Positions 8,506-22,676 of a stretch of 64,000 nt of DNA are shown here, piece by piece. Source of the stretch: JAHQVI01 sp963749875. GTDB lineage: Bacteria; Pseudomonadota; Alphaproteobacteria; Rhizobiales; Rhodomicrobiaceae. A program made the position numbers and the translations under genes. Below the pieces are notes generated by a model that made no database searches, had not been told where the DNA came from, and worked only from the letters and a program-made list of their open reading frames with translations. Where the stretch lies: the NCBI GenBank assembly GCA_963749875.1, contig CAVVOX010000003.1, positions 496,001-560,000 on the forward strand. The letters run 5' to 3'. Within the stretch, counting starts at the first letter, position 1; every line of letters begins with the position of its first letter.

Positions 8506-9501
8506 ATGATCCATGCCTTAAAAAAGCGGCCGCGATCCGACAATCTCGTGAACGAGAAACGCGCAACGCCGCAATCTGCCGGACGCATTATCTACTTAAC
8601 TGCATTGACCATATTCGGCCTAGTCGTCCTGAACTACCTGTTCGGTGATCTCGTCTTCTTGCGAGCGGACGGGCTCGTTCTGAAGAATCAGACGGTAATT
8701 TCGCCGACCTATGTAGCGCGCGTCGAGGCGGTTCACATCGAGCAGGGGCAGACAGTCAAAAAAGGACAGGTCCTCATCAATCTTCAATCATTGGAGATGC
8801 TGGAACGGCTTGCAGACCTCTCCGCGCGCCGTGCGCGAATCGTTGCCGACACGGTCGAATTCCGGATTCGGGCCGAAACCGTGGCCGCGGTTCTGCCGCT
8901 TGCGAAAAAGCGACAGGAGGAGGCGTCCCGAGTGGTCGGCAAGTTCGACCGGCTTGCGCAAGCGGGCCTGGCGTTGGCATCGAGCTATGACGATGCGCTG
9001 ACCGCAGATTTCAACGCCCAGCAGGACCACGTCAAGCTCGCGACTCAACTGAAGACGTTGGAGCGAGAGCTGGTCACCCTCCGGGAAGCGCGTGAAGTTG
9101 CCGAAATGGCGTTGGGCCGGCTTCAGGATAGCTACGCGGATGGCGTTGTACGCGCACCCGTCGGCGGATCGGTGGGGGCATCCGTGCCATCGCTCGGAAA
9201 TGTCTACCGTACCGGCGACTCAATTCTATCGATCTATTCCGGCGAGCCCTATATCCTGACCTATCTGCCGCATCGTTATCTGTTTTCCATCGAAGCCGGC
9301 CAGAAAGTGACCGTTTCGGACGGGCGCACATCGGTGCCCGGCGTTCTCGACGAACTCCTGCCGGTGACGGACGCTCTGGCGAAAGAGTTCCAAAACACCT
9401 TCAAGCCGACGGATCGCAGCCAGCTTGCGAAAATCAAGCTGCTGAAGGCCTCGCCTTTTGCCCTCCACGAAAAGGTCAGCATTACTGCCCGCTATTTCTA
9501 G
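8506..9501 (+). CDS. HlyD-family membrane fusion / periplasmic adaptor protein
   Basis: A 331-aa protein with one N-terminal membrane anchor (about residues 28-48, IIYLTALTIFGLVVLNYLFG). A split biotinyl-lipoyl domain follows (VEAVHIEQGQTVKKGQVL and VVRAPVGGSVGASVPSLGNVYRTGD), separated by a long alpha-hairpin, as in HlyD/EmrA and in Alg44-type polysaccharide proteins. ATG 8506 is preceded by GGAGG at a good distance. It probably shares a transcript with the REC/zinc-ribbon gene. Adaptors of this kind serve exporters or exopolysaccharide synthases, but no transporter or glycosyltransferase is adjacent, so its partner is unknown. Its TAG stop is the first triplet of a repeat copy. Confidence 0.8.
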   Translation: MIHALKKRPRSDNLVNEKRATPQSAGRIIYLTALTIFGLVVLNYLFGDLVFLRADGLVLKNQTVISPTYVARVEAVHIEQGQTVKKGQVLINLQSLEMLERLADLSARRARIVADTVEFRIRAETVAAVLPLAKKRQEEASRVVGKFDRLAQAGLALASSYDDALTADFNAQQDHVKLATQLKTLERELVTLREAREVAEMALGRLQDSYADGVVRAPVGGSVGASVPSLGNVYRTGDSILSIYSGEPYILTYLPHRYLFSIEAGQKVTVSDGRTSVPGVLDELLPVTDALAKEFQNTFKPTDRSQLAKIKLLKASPFALHEKVSITARYF

Positions 9502-9626
9502 ATCAACCCTCGTTCAAGTGGGTTCGCTTGAACGAGGTCAAGTTGATCTATTTCAGTAGGTTAGCGCAACTGTTCCCGCGTCCATCCCCGCCTTTGCAGG
9601 GACATGCTTGGACGCGCGTCGCGCTA
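9499..9626. repeat. 128-nt modular palindromic repeat, copy 2
   Basis: Same A+B hairpin order as copy 1, exactly 128 nt from TAG to CTA. The TAG is the stop codon of the HlyD-like gene. Unlike most other copies it lies between two genes on the same strand. Confidence 0.9.
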
Positions 9627-9690
9627 AGGGCGATGCGCTGGGGTCTGGGCGCTTGTGTTCCACCGAGCTTACACGGCGATTCCCCGACAA

Positions 9691-9721
9691 AAGGCCGGCT
9701 TGAGAGCTCCAAGCCGGCCTT
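9691..9721. terminator. Strong stem-loop, probable terminator after the HlyD-like gene
   Basis: A perfect 12-bp stem AAGGCCGGCTTG / CAAGCCGGCCTT with a 7-nt loop, followed by a weak T-rich tract (CGACTTCTC). It lies between the HlyD-like gene and the porin. Confidence 0.5.
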
Positions 9722-9823
9722 CGACTTCTCCCGCACCGAACTCACGGCCCCGAATAAGCGGATACCGCAAGAGCCACAGGCGCTCGTCTATGCAGCAAGA
9801 CCCGGCAAGGTGCTTTGCATTTT

Positions 9824-9853
9824 TGTCACAGAGTGACCAAGAAACCTGTGACA
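9824..9853. promoter_or_regulatory. Inverted repeat upstream of the porin gene
   Basis: TGTCACAG, 14-nt spacer, CTGTGACA: a perfect 8-bp inverted repeat about 170 nt upstream of the porin start, inside the longest AT-richer stretch of the region. It could be an operator for a dimeric regulator or a hairpin in a long leader. The rest of 9627-10020 shows only the stem-loop at 9691 and AT-rich sequence near 9885-9925 that could hold the porin promoter. Confidence 0.3.
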
Positions 9854-10020
9854 TGGGCCGGATTAGGATTGCTGCAACCTATAAATGCATATAAGCCGAC
9901 CAATGCAACTTTGAATTGCAAATGCCGATTCCCACCATGAGTGACCGCGTATTCAGCGGAAAGGCAGAGGGCAGGCAAGAATCCTGCAAAATTTAACATG
10001 GAGCCCGCTTAGCGGTGAAA

Positions 10021-11314
10021 ATGATGACTCGCGGATTCATGATGAAAACAAGTCTAACGACGTTAGTCGCGGCGGCTGGTATACTCATGGGCAACTCTGC
10101 TTATGCTCCGGCAATTGCGGCTGATCTGGGCGGCGGATGCTGCGCGGATCTGGAAGAGCGTGTTGCGGAACTTGAGGCCACGACGGCGCGGAAAGGAAAC
10201 CGCGTTGTTTCCCTGCAGATCTACGGTCAGGTCAATAAGGCGTTGCTGTTCTTCGATACGGACTTCGACAGCGATACCTATGTTGTCGACAATGACGCAT
10301 CGGGAACGCGCGTTGGCTTCAAGGGGTCGGCCTCGATGCGGCCGGGCTGGACTGCCGGCTATACGATTGAGCTGGATATTCAGGACGCCGCCTCGAATGT
10401 GGTGGATGACGGGGCGGTCATAGGGCTCAATGACGATGGCGAATATGGCGACGCCTCGTTTTGGGACGATCCTGCCGATCAGATCCTGATTCGCCATAGC
10501 TTCGTCTATATCGAGAGCGAGCGGATGGGGCGTTTCTCGATCGGCCAGCAGTCCGCGGCGACGGACGGTATTGCCGGCATTGTTCTGGGCAATTCGCTCG
10601 TGACGGCTGCGCCCGATCATGGCACCAGCCTGACGGTCGCGGCCGGCGGCCTGGGTCTTCCGACGGTCGGTTTCGCAAGCCTCGCTCTCGGTGATTTCGC
10701 GGGCGACCTGGACGGCCCTCGCGAGGACGTGATTCGCTATGATTCACCTTCGCTTCACGGGTTCATTCTGTCCGCGTCTTGGGGGGACGATGATTTCTGG
10801 GATGTCGCGCTCAGGTTCCAGAGAGAGTGGAACTCGATCCGGCTTGCCGCGGGTATCGGCTACCAGGAAGGTGACGATGATGGTGGTGGCAGCGACTTCC
10901 AGTATGTCTCCGGTTCGGCGTCCATCATGCATGTTCCGACGGGCATCTATGTGGCCTTTGCCGCAGGTGATGCCGAAGACAATGGTTTCGATACGGGTGA
11001 TTACTGGTACATCCAGGGTCGGCATCGAGCGGCGTTGGTTCCCTCACGGCACGACGACGATCTATGGCGAATATGGCGATTATAACGACTTCGCCGTCGG
11101 TGTCCCGACGAGCCGGTACACCGCATTGGCGACTTTCGATCATTTCGAGCGAAGCGAACCGTTGGGGCTTCGGCATCGTCCAGAATATCGAAGCGCTGCC
11201 ATGGATCTCTATGCGAACGTGATCTTCTGGGACTTTGACTGGACGGACACGGCCCGACGAGCCTTCACCTCCGATATCTCGACGGTGATGGTCGGTACAC
11301 GCATCAAATTCTAA
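10021..11314 (+). pseudogene. Outer-membrane porin (Porin_2-type), coding frame broken by indels
   Basis: The signal peptide ends near AIAAD. The mature N terminus GGCCADLEERVAELEATTARKGN is typical of alphaproteobacterial porins, followed by amphipathic beta strands (VSLQIYGQVNKAL). The protein ends in the expected C-terminal Phe (GTRIKF). The first frame runs to 11085, but the beta-barrel continues in another frame from about 11020, where removing one G in CAGGGTCGGC restores QVGIERRWFPHG. A further shift near 11140 hides EANRWGFGIVQNIEA, compensated near 11190. At least three indels within 200 nt, with no loss of barrel sequence, look like sequencing errors rather than decay. A terminator follows the gene. 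Confidence 0.85.
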
Positions 11315-11353
11315 GCGGTGCGCCTCTAAAAACAACAATAGCACCTAGAACCT

Positions 11354-11381
11354 AAAGCCGCTGGTCAACAGCGGCTTTTTT
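11354..11381 (+). terminator. Rho-independent terminator of the porin gene
   Basis: AAAGCCGCTG, 5-nt loop GTCAA, CAGCGGCTTTTTT: a 10-bp stem ending in a T run, about 40 nt after the porin stop. Confidence 0.9.
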
Positions 11382-11427
11382 CGTTTACAGCTACTGGCGG
11401 CGTGCAAATTGAGGGACGCGCAGGCCG

Positions 11428-11661
11428 ATGATGACGAATATGGGCGTTCTCGACGGCGTCTTCCGCTTTACGGTTGGCGTGGCGCTCCTGGCCTGGAGCT
11501 ATGGCAGAATCGGACCCGTGACTCGTCGGACATGGGCAGCTGGCTGCTCTGGATTGGCGGGCGCCGTGTTCGCGCTGACGGGGCTTTTCCGCCATTGTCC
11601 GCTATATGCCTACTTCAAAATCGACAGCTGCGCGATCTATCCTGGAGATGATGAGGAATAG
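11428..11661 (+). CDS. DUF2892 inner-membrane protein
   Basis: A 77-aa protein matching the DUF2892 (YgaP C-terminal-like) pattern: N-terminal NMGVLDGVFRFTVGVALL, two short membrane helices, and the closing LTGLFRHCPLYAYFKIDSC with two conserved cysteines. It is probably an inner-membrane protein; some family members are fused to rhodanese domains and linked to sulfur or thiol chemistry, but this one stands alone. The start is ATG 11428 or the following ATG. It lies between the porin terminator and glmU. Confidence 0.8.
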   Translation: MMTNMGVLDGVFRFTVGVALLAWSYGRIGPVTRRTWAAGCSGLAGAVFALTGLFRHCPLYAYFKIDSCAIYPGDDEE

Positions 11662-11748
11662 ATTGCCTCCGCTATTTGAGATCGCAGCCGGCGTCTTTCC
11701 AGCGAGCCATTTCGGATGAGCGAACCGCCCGAATTAGAGGTACAGCAC

Positions 11749-13094
11749 ATGACCTCTCAGCCCTGGCTCTCCGTTATCCTTGCGGCCGGACTCGGCACAC
11801 GCATGAAATCGGCAATGCCGAAAGTGCTGCATCCGATCGCCGGCCGGCCCATGCTTGCCTACAGCGCGGCGGCGGCGCTGGAGGCTGGAGCCGCGCAGCT
11901 CGCCGTGGTCGTCGGTCCGGACATGGAAGCGGCGCAGGGGCCATTGGCGGCCTCGCGCCCGCGCCAGTTTTTTCTTCAAAACGAGAGGCTCGGAACCGCC
12001 CATGCGGTCTTGGCCGCGCGGGCGCTGCTTGCTGAATGCGGCAATGATGTACTCATCCTTTATGGCGACACGCCTCTGCTGCGTGCCGAAATGCTGCTTC
12101 GCCGCTGCGGCCTTGCTTGACCGAAGGCGCCAGCATCGCCGTGCTCGGCTTCGAGGCGGCGGATCCCATCGGCTATGGCGGCTGCTTCTCGACGAAGAGC
12201 GGCAGGCTCGAGGCCATCCGCGAAGAGAAGGATGCCAGCGATGCGGAGCGGGCGCTGACCGGCTCTGCAATTCCGGCGTCATGGCTTTCAGGGCCGGGCT
12301 GCTCTTGCCGCTGCTGGAAGCGCATCGGCAACGACAACGCCAAAGGCGAATATTACCTGACTGATGCCGTCGGCTGGCTAGCCGCGACGGCGTGAGTGTG
12401 GGCGTTGTATCTGTGACGAAGAGGAGGTTGCGGCGTCAATGACCGCATCCAGCTGGCGCGGACCGAAGCGATGATGCAGATGCGTCTTCGTGAGGCCGCG
12501 ATGCGCGGCGGCGCGACCTGATCGCGCCTGAGACGGTGACAATGGGTTATGACACGCAGCTCGGCCGGGACGTGCTGATCGAGCCGAACGTGTTTTTCGG
12601 GCCTGGCGTCACAGTCGAGGACAATGCCGAAATCAGAGCCAATTGCTATATGGAGCAGGCCGTATATCGGCAGGGGCGCGATCGTGGGGCCGTTTGCCCG
12701 GCTGCGGCCCGGCGCACGACATCGGAGCCGGCGTGAAGATCGGCAATTTCGTCGAGATCAAGAACGGCCAGCCGTAGAGGCCGGCGTCAAGGTCAGCCAC
12801 CTCGCCTATGTCGGCGATGCGCGAGTCGGCACTGGTGCCAATATCGGCGCGGGAACCATCATCTGCAATTATGACGGCTTCGCCAAGCATCTCACCGACA
12901 TTGGCGAGGGGGCGTTCATCGGCTCCAACAGTGCGCTCGTTGCGCCGGTAAAAATCGGCGATGGCGCCTATATCGCTACTGGAAGCGTCATCACGGATGA
13001 TGTGGAATCCGACGCGCTGGCTTTCGGCCGCGTGCGGCAGGTGGTCAAACCCGGACGGGCCGCCCAGAAGCGGGCGGCCATGCAGAAGAAATGA
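11749..13094 (+). pseudogene. glmU: Bifunctional GlcNAc-1-P uridyltransferase / GlcN-1-P acetyltransferase, frame broken repeatedly
   Basis: GlmU makes UDP-GlcNAc for peptidoglycan and LPS. The N-terminal nucleotidyltransferase motif LSVILAAGLGTRMKSAMPKVLHP is clear after ATG 11749 (AGAGG upstream). The left-handed beta-helix acetyltransferase domain is visible near the 3' end (GTGANIGAGTIICNYDG, GAFIGSNSALVAPV). Between them the frame changes at least six times (for example near 12115, 12180-12220, 12270, 12330, 12400-12530 and 12655-12780), while the expected residues can be followed by switching frames. Total length 1346 nt fits a normal GlmU of about 450 codons. Since glmU is normally essential and paired with glmS, sequence errors are the likely cause. 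Confidence 0.9.
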
Positions 13095-13221
13095 CCGGAT
13101 CTTCGGCACCTGAAACAGTCTGTAACCGGCTTTGATTTGGTTTTGCCCGCGCCGTGGCGCTAAAGAGCGTCAGGCATCGGCGGCGGACGATTGCCAAGGA
13201 CCAGCGAGGTGAGGAGGGACT

Positions 13222-15043
13222 ATGTGCGGAATCATCGGCATTCTGGGCAAAGCGCCGGTCGCCGGCGGTCTGGTCGATGCGCTGAAACGGCTCGAATATC
13301 GCGGATATGATTCCGCGGGCATCGCCACGCTGGAGGACGGCGTCCTGGTCCGGCGCCGCGCCGAGGGCAAGATCCGCAATCTCGAACAGCTTCTCGCGGA
13401 ACAGCCGCTTCAAGGGACGTCCGGCATCGGGCATACGCGCTGGGCGACGCATGGCGTGCCGAGCGAGCGCAATGCTCACCCGCATATGACGTCGCGCGTC
13501 TCCGTCGTCCATAACGGCATCATCGAGAATTTCCGCGAGCTTGCGCCGGGAACTCGAAGACAGAGGCGCGGCATTCGAAACCGAGACCGATACCGAAGTC
13601 ATCGTCCATCTGATCAGCCAGGAATTGGAGCGCGGCGCCAACCCGGAAGCGGCGGTTGCGGAAACGCTCCGGCGGCTCGAAGGCGCCTTCGCGCTCGCCA
13701 TTCTGTTCGCCGGCGAGCAAGACCTGCTGATCGGCGCCCGGCGCGGCAGTCCGCTGGCCGTCGGCTATGGCGAGGGCGAAATGTTTCTCGGCTCAGATGC
13801 CATGGCGCTTGCGCCGTTTACGGGCCGCGTCGTCTATCTGGAGGAAGGCGATTGGGCGATCGTGAACCGCGCCGGCGTCCTTATTCGCGATGAGAGCGGC
13901 CGCGAGGTGCACCGTCCGGTGCAGATGACGCAGGTCAGCACGCTCCTCGCCGATAAGGGCAATCATCGGCACTTCATGTCCAAGGAGATCCACGAGCAGC
14001 CCGACGTGATCAGCCGGACGCTTGGATATTACGTCCATTTCGCCGAGGAACGGGTGGTCCTGCCGGAGGTCAATATCGATTTCGCAAAGCTCCCGCGTCT
14101 GACGATCACGGCCTGCGGCACGGCATTCTATGCGGGCCTGATCGGGAAATACTGGTTCGAGCGCTATGCGCGCTTGCCCGTCGAGATCGACGTCGCTTCG
14201 GAATTCCGCTACCGCGAGGCCCCGCTGCCGGCCGATGGTCTGGCGCTGTTCATCTCCCAATCCGGCGAAACCGCCGATACGCTTGCCGGCCTGCGCTATT
14301 GCCGCGAACGGAAACAGACCATTCTGTCCATCGTCAATGTGCCGCAATCGACGATCGCCAGGGAGTCCGATGCCGTCCTGCCGACGCTTGCAGGCCCCGA
14401 AATCGGCGTTGCCTCGACCAAGGCCTTCACCGGCCAGCTCACCGTTCTGGCCACGATGGCCATTGCCGCCGGCCGGGCGCGGGGCACATTGGACGCCAGG
14501 CAGGAGAGCGAGCTGGTCGGCAGCCTGATCGAGCTTCCTCGTCTGATGAATGATGTCCTGCGCCGTGAAGACGAGATCGAGCAACTCGCCCATATCCTGT
14601 CTCATGCAAGCAATGTCCTCTATCTGGGGCGCGGCGTTCACTTCCCGCTTGCGCTTGAAGGGGCGTTGAAGCTGAAAGAGATTTCCTACATCCATGCGGA
14701 GGGCTACGCCGCGGGCGAGCTGAAGCATGGCCCGATCGCCCTCATTGACGAGGAGATGCCGGTCATCGTCGTCGCGCCGCGCGATGCGCTTTACGACAAG
14801 ACCATCTCGAACATGCAGGAAGTGGCGGCCCGCGGAGGCCGGATCATTCTCATCACCAGCGATGATGCCGGCTCGCCCGGCACAGAGCTTGCCGCCGATA
14901 TGCGTCTGCCGACCGCACATGAATTCATCACGCCCATTCTGTACGCTTTGCCTGTACAGCTTTTAGCCTATCACACGGCGGTTCATCTCGGAACCGATGT
15001 CGATCAGCCGCGTAATCTGGCAAAATCGGTGACTGTGGAGTAG
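13222..15043 (+). pseudogene. glmS: Glutamine-fructose-6-phosphate aminotransferase, one frameshift
   Basis: GlmS makes glucosamine-6-phosphate from fructose-6-phosphate and glutamine. After the start, MCGIIGILG supplies the Cys1 nucleophile of the Ntn glutaminase domain; HTRWATHG and NGIIENF follow. Two SIS isomerase domains include SQSGETADT and the C-terminal NLAKSVTVE. One extra base near 13543 (CGCGAGCTT[G]CGCCGG) splits the frame; removing it gives REL-RRELEDRG and a protein of about 606 aa, the usual size. GAGGAGG precedes the ATG. It lies 127 nt after glmU, the common glmU-glmS order. Confidence 0.92.
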
Positions 15044-15117
15044 CTGGCGCCTCCGATCCGGCATCCGTAAGTTGCGCCGGTCTCAATTTCGCCGCGGGAA
15101 TATGGCAGGCGGATGAG

Positions 15118-15140
15118 GACAAGAGAATCATTCTCTTGTC
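15118..15140. terminator. Stem-loop after glmS, possible terminator
   Basis: GACAAGAGAA, 3-nt loop TCA, TTCTCTTGTC: a perfect 10-bp stem followed by GCATTTTGCTATTTT. It lies 75 nt after glmS and 75 nt before the SPOR gene. The sequence is also a near-perfect palindrome and could be an operator for that gene. Confidence 0.5.
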
Positions 15141-15214
15141 GCATTTTGCTATTTTGTTGCATAAAAATAGAGAGTTGAACTCCGGCCCGCGTCTGCGTAA
15201 GAGTCCGCCCTGAG

Positions 15215-16174
15215 ATGTTTCGGTTTCTCCGCATACGGTTTGCGCTTCTGGCGGCGTTCGCATTATTCGCCGCGCCGGGCGCTCCTGCCTATGCCGATGA
15301 GGTGACCGCGGCCTTGACCCAGGCCAGCAAGCTGCTCGACGAGGGCGTTCCCGTCAAAGCCATCGAGATCATCAACAGGGCGCTGACCTCCGGCAAGGTC
15401 CCATCGGATCTGGCGGCCAAGGCCTTGCTGATGCGCGCGCGTGCGCAGGAGAAGCTCGGCAAATACGCCTATGCCCTTGCCGATTATAATCAGGCTTTGT
15501 GGATGGAGGGCTTGTCGGCCAACGATAAGAATGAAGCTCAAGGGGGGCGTAACCGGATATTGGCCACGCTTGGCGTGAGCGATGGCGGCAAGAAAACGGC
15601 TGCGGCTTCGGCGCCATCGCCGGCGGCGCGGACTGCTTCGGCCTCGCCCAGCTCCTCCGGCCGGGCCGCCCAGGTCGGCGAGACACGGGTCGAGACATCG
15701 CCATCCGAGGAACGGACGGGCGGTATCGGCAGTATCTTCGCCGGGCTGTTCGACTCGTCGACGCAATCTCAGCCCGAAAAGGTTGTGAAAAAGGCGCCGC
15801 GGCCGAACCCCGCACCCAGTGTTTCCGCCCAGCCTGTCAATGTGGCCTCATCTTCTCCCGCACCCAGCACCGCCAATGACAGCGTGGCAAATAATGCTGG
15901 AGCCGCTGCGCCGCAACCCGAACCGACCGGGGACTTCGCCATTCAGTTTGCGGCACTTCGTTCCGAGGACAGAGCCATCTACGAGGTGGACCGAGTTGAG
16001 AAGCGCTATGGCGAATGGCTTGGCGGCCGGACGCCCTCGATCACCATCCGGCCGACGAGTGAAGGCGGAACGCTTTATAAGATCATTGCTGAGCCCTATA
16101 AGCATGGGGAAGGCGTCGCCACCTGCGAGCTTCTCAAGACCAAGGGCGTTGACTGCATGCTGATCTCGCGCTGA
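15215..16174 (+). CDS. Secreted TPR and SPOR-domain protein
   Basis: A 319-aa protein. A signal peptide ends near AYADE. TPR-like helices (about residues 30-115; KAIEIINRALTSG, ALADYNQAL) are followed by a long Ala/Ser/Pro low-complexity linker and a C-terminal SPOR domain of about 75 residues (DFAIQFAALRSEDRAIYEV to CMLISR). SPOR domains bind denuded septal peptidoglycan, so a periplasmic cell-wall or division role is likely. Two Cys in the last 20 residues could form a disulfide. It converges on recG and is separated from glmS by a hairpin. Confidence 0.82.
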   Translation: MFRFLRIRFALLAAFALFAAPGAPAYADEVTAALTQASKLLDEGVPVKAIEIINRALTSGKVPSDLAAKALLMRARAQEKLGKYAYALADYNQALWMEGLSANDKNEAQGGRNRILATLGVSDGGKKTAAASAPSPAARTASASPSSSGRAAQVGETRVETSPSEERTGGIGSIFAGLFDSSTQSQPEKVVKKAPRPNPAPSVSAQPVNVASSSPAPSTANDSVANNAGAAAPQPEPTGDFAIQFAALRSEDRAIYEVDRVEKRYGEWLGGRTPSITIRPTSEGGTLYKIIAEPYKHGEGVATCELLKTKGVDCMLISR

Positions 16175-16188
16175 GCGCCCGCGTCCGA

Positions 16189-18337
16189 TCAGCCGGCGCG
16201 GAGCAGCCGGATCGCTTCATCCTTCTCGAACAGATAGAGACAGAGCCGGGCGGCCTTGCCCTGTTCGGAGCCGAGCTCGGGGTCGCGGGCGAGCAGATAT
16301 TTGGTTTGATCGCGCGCCGTTTGCAGCAGCTCTTCATCGCCCGGCAGATCGGCGACGCGAAAGCCGGGATCGCCCGATTGGCGCGTGCCCAGGATTTCCC
16401 CGCCTCCGCGCAGCCGCAAATCCTCCTCCGCAATCCGGAAGCCATCCTCGGTCTGCCGCATAATATCGAGCCGCGCGCGCGCCGTGTCGGCAAGGGGCGT
16501 TGCGTAAAGCAGGATGCATGAGCTTTGCGCCGCGCCGCGCCCGACCCTCCCGCGAAGCTGGTGGAGTTGAGCGAGGCCGTAGCGCTCGGCATGTTCGATG
16601 ACCATGATCGTTGCGGCCGGAACGTTGACGCCGACCTCGATGACCGTCGTTGCCACCAGGATTTTGAGGCTGCCTTCGCCGAAGGCGCGCATCACCTGGT
16701 CTTTCTCCGTCCCCTTGGTCCGTCCGTGAACCAGACCGACGCTGTCGCCGAAATGCTGGCGCAGATGCGCGGCGCGTTCTTCGGCGGCCGCCAGATCGAG
16801 CTTCGCCGAGGTCTCGACGAGCGGGCAGACCCAATAGACCTGCGCGCCCTGGCGGATCGCCCGGCCGATGCCGCGGATGACCTCCTCGATCCGTTCGAGC
16901 GGCACGGCGCGCGTTAGCACCGGCTTCCGCCCGGCCGGCTTTTCGGTCAGCTTGGAGACATCCATATCGCCATAATGGGTCATCTGCAGCGTGCGCGGGA
17001 TCGGTGTCGCCGTCATCACGAGGATGTCCGCGCCGCCCTGCTTGCCCTTGGCCTGAAGCGCAAAGCGCTGATGCACGCCGAAGCGATGCTGCTCGTCGAT
17101 CACGGCGAGCGCCAGATCGGCGAAAGCGATATCCTCCTGAAACAGCGCATGGGTGCCGATGGCGATGTCGGTCTCCCCGCTTTCGAGCCCATGGGCGATC
17201 CTCTCGCGGGCCTTGCCCTTCTCGCGCCCGGTGAGCAGCGCGGTGCGGATGCCGGCGGTCTCGCAAAGCGGCGCGATGGTTTCAAAATGCTGGCGGGCGA
17301 GAATTCTCAGTCGGCGCCATGATCGCGGCCTGCGCCCCCGCTTCGACGGCGCGGGTCATGGCGAGCAGCGCAACGATCGTCTTGCCGCTGCCGACATCGC
17401 CGTGCAGGAGCCGCAACATCCGGCGCGGCGCTTCCATATCGTCGCTAATCTCATCGAGGGCGATGCGCTGCGACCGCGTCAAGGCAAAGGGCAGGGCGTC
17501 CTCGATTTTCTTCGCCAGGTGCCCGTCGCCGACAATGGCCCGCCCGCCCGTGCGCCGGAAGCGGCGGCGCAGGAGCGCAAGCGCCAGCTGCCCGGCAAAC
17601 AGCTCGTCGCAAGCAAGCCGCTGGCGCGCCAGGCCGCTCATATCGACATCGCGGTCATCCGCAGGCCGGTGCAGAACCTTGAGCGCGGCCTCGAAATCCA
17701 GCCAGCCCCGCCCCTCGATCAGCCGCCGGTCCAGCCATTCGGGCATTTCCGGCAGGCGAGCGAGCGCCTGGGTGAAGAGCTTGAAGAGCACCTTCTGGCT
17801 GAGCCCCTGCGAGAGCGGATAATGCGGCTCCAGCTTTGGCAGCCTGTCGCGCTGATCCTCGGGCAGAATGTAATCCGGATGCGGCATCTGCAGCTTTTCG
17901 CCATAGCGCTCGATGCGTCCTGAAATGATGCGGATCTCGCCGACGGGAAGCTGGCGCTCGATATAGCTGCGCTCGACGTGAAAGAAGATCAGTTCGATCT
18001 CGCCGGTCTCGTCCTCGCAAACCACCTTGTAGGGCGCGCGGCTGTTGCGTGGCGGGCCGGGATAATGCTTCTTCACCCGGACACTTAGCGTGGCGAGCTG
18101 GCCTTGCACCGTGTCTCTAATGGCGGGCTCGGCGCGGCGATCGGTCAGCCCCGTCGGGAAATGCCACAGGAGGTCGATGACCCGCGCTTCATCACTACCC
18201 ACCGGCCGCAGCAATTTCGAGAGCGCGGCCTTATAGCGCGGCCCGACGCCCTCTAGTCCGCCAATGCCGGCGAAGAGCGAATTGAGCAGGGCGGGCCGTG
18301 TTCTCGTGCGTTCCGCAGGTTGCGCGCTTGGCTGCAA
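16189..18337 (-). pseudogene. recG: ATP-dependent DNA helicase RecG, one frameshift
   Basis: RecG remodels stalled replication forks and Holliday junctions. The N-terminal wedge/OB part (KYKAALSKLL region, YKVVCEDETGEIELIFF) and Walker A (LLHGDVGSGKTIVALLA) are in one frame. From about 17306 the protein continues in another frame with the helicase motifs VIDEQHRFGVHQR, VMTATPIPRTLQ, VATTVIEVGVNVP and QLRGRVGRG. One extra A in GAGAATTCTC at about 17305 breaks the frame; removing it gives APTEILARQHFE, the standard sequence. The start is uncertain: TTG 18337 is the first in-frame start and no ATG precedes the conserved ALLNSLFAG. It is divergent from sdhE. Confidence 0.92.
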
Positions 18338-18498
18338 TGGCTGTCACAACTCCACAGCGTATCGATAAATTCCGCAAGTCTTGATCGCTGGCTGACACCA
18401 GCCACATTAGGCGCTATATCACGGCGTGGGATCGTCCGGCCATAGCGGCGCGTTTTTGCGGTCCGGCATCCCCAAAATTCAGACCAGCGCCTCACGCC

Positions 18499-18755
18499 AT
18501 GACAGCCACGACAAGCCGGATCAAACGCGCGCTCTACCGGGCCAGCCATCGCGGTACGAAAGAACTCGACCTGATGCTCGGGCGTTTCGCCGATGCCGAG
18601 CTTCAGCGTTTGAGCGAAGCCGAGCTCGGCGCCTTCGAGGCGCTGCTGGCGCTTCCGGACCCACAGATCGACGGCTGGATCAAGGGTGATGCGCCGCCGC
18701 CGGCAATCGGTACGATCATCGAGAAAATTCGGCGCTATCACGGGCTTGAAGACTG

Positions 18756-18756
<1 letters not shown>
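18499..18756 (+). CDS. sdhE: FAD assembly factor SdhE (DUF339/CptB)
   Basis: An 85-aa protein with the RGTKELD motif (RGxxE) that contacts the succinate dehydrogenase flavoprotein and aids covalent FAD attachment, followed by LMLGRFAD and the helical bundle. Its length is typical. Its TGA overlaps the mfd ATG by one base, so the two are translationally coupled. The recG-sdhE-mfd arrangement is common in alphaproteobacteria. Confidence 0.92.
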
Positions 18757-22328
<3,572 letters not shown>

Positions 22329-22332
<4 letters not shown>

Positions 22333-22676
22333 CGACAATCTTCAAGATTTGCGACAGCGACGAGTGGGCGGCGGCGAAAGCGGCGGGTGTCTATGAGGGG
22401 TCGGACGATGACCGGCGCGACGGCTTCATCCATTTCTGTACCGCGCCTCAGCTCGCCCGCACGCTCGCAAAACATTATGCGGGGCGCGATAATCTCGTGC
22501 TGATTGCGATCGACGCCGATTATCTCGGCGATGCGCTGAAATGGGAGCTGGCCGGAAGTGGCGAGCTTTACCCGCATCTTTATTCCAGCTTAACGACCTT
22601 TGCGGCGGAATGGACCAAGCCGTTGCCGCTTGGGGCGGATGGGGTGCACATTCTGCCTCTCGAGGCTCAGCCTTGA
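22329..22676 (+). CDS. DUF952 protein
   Basis: A 115-aa protein matching DUF952: IFKICDSDEWAAAKAAGVYEGS, then DDRRDGFIHFCTAPQLARTLAKHYAG, and a closing LYSSL. The family is small, cytosolic and of unknown function, though the conserved DGFIHxS-type segment suggests a ligand pocket. The start is GTG 22329, overlapping the corrected mfd stop (GTGA). Its TGA overlaps the TTG start of pyrD, so mfd, this gene and pyrD form a tightly packed transcript. Confidence 0.85.
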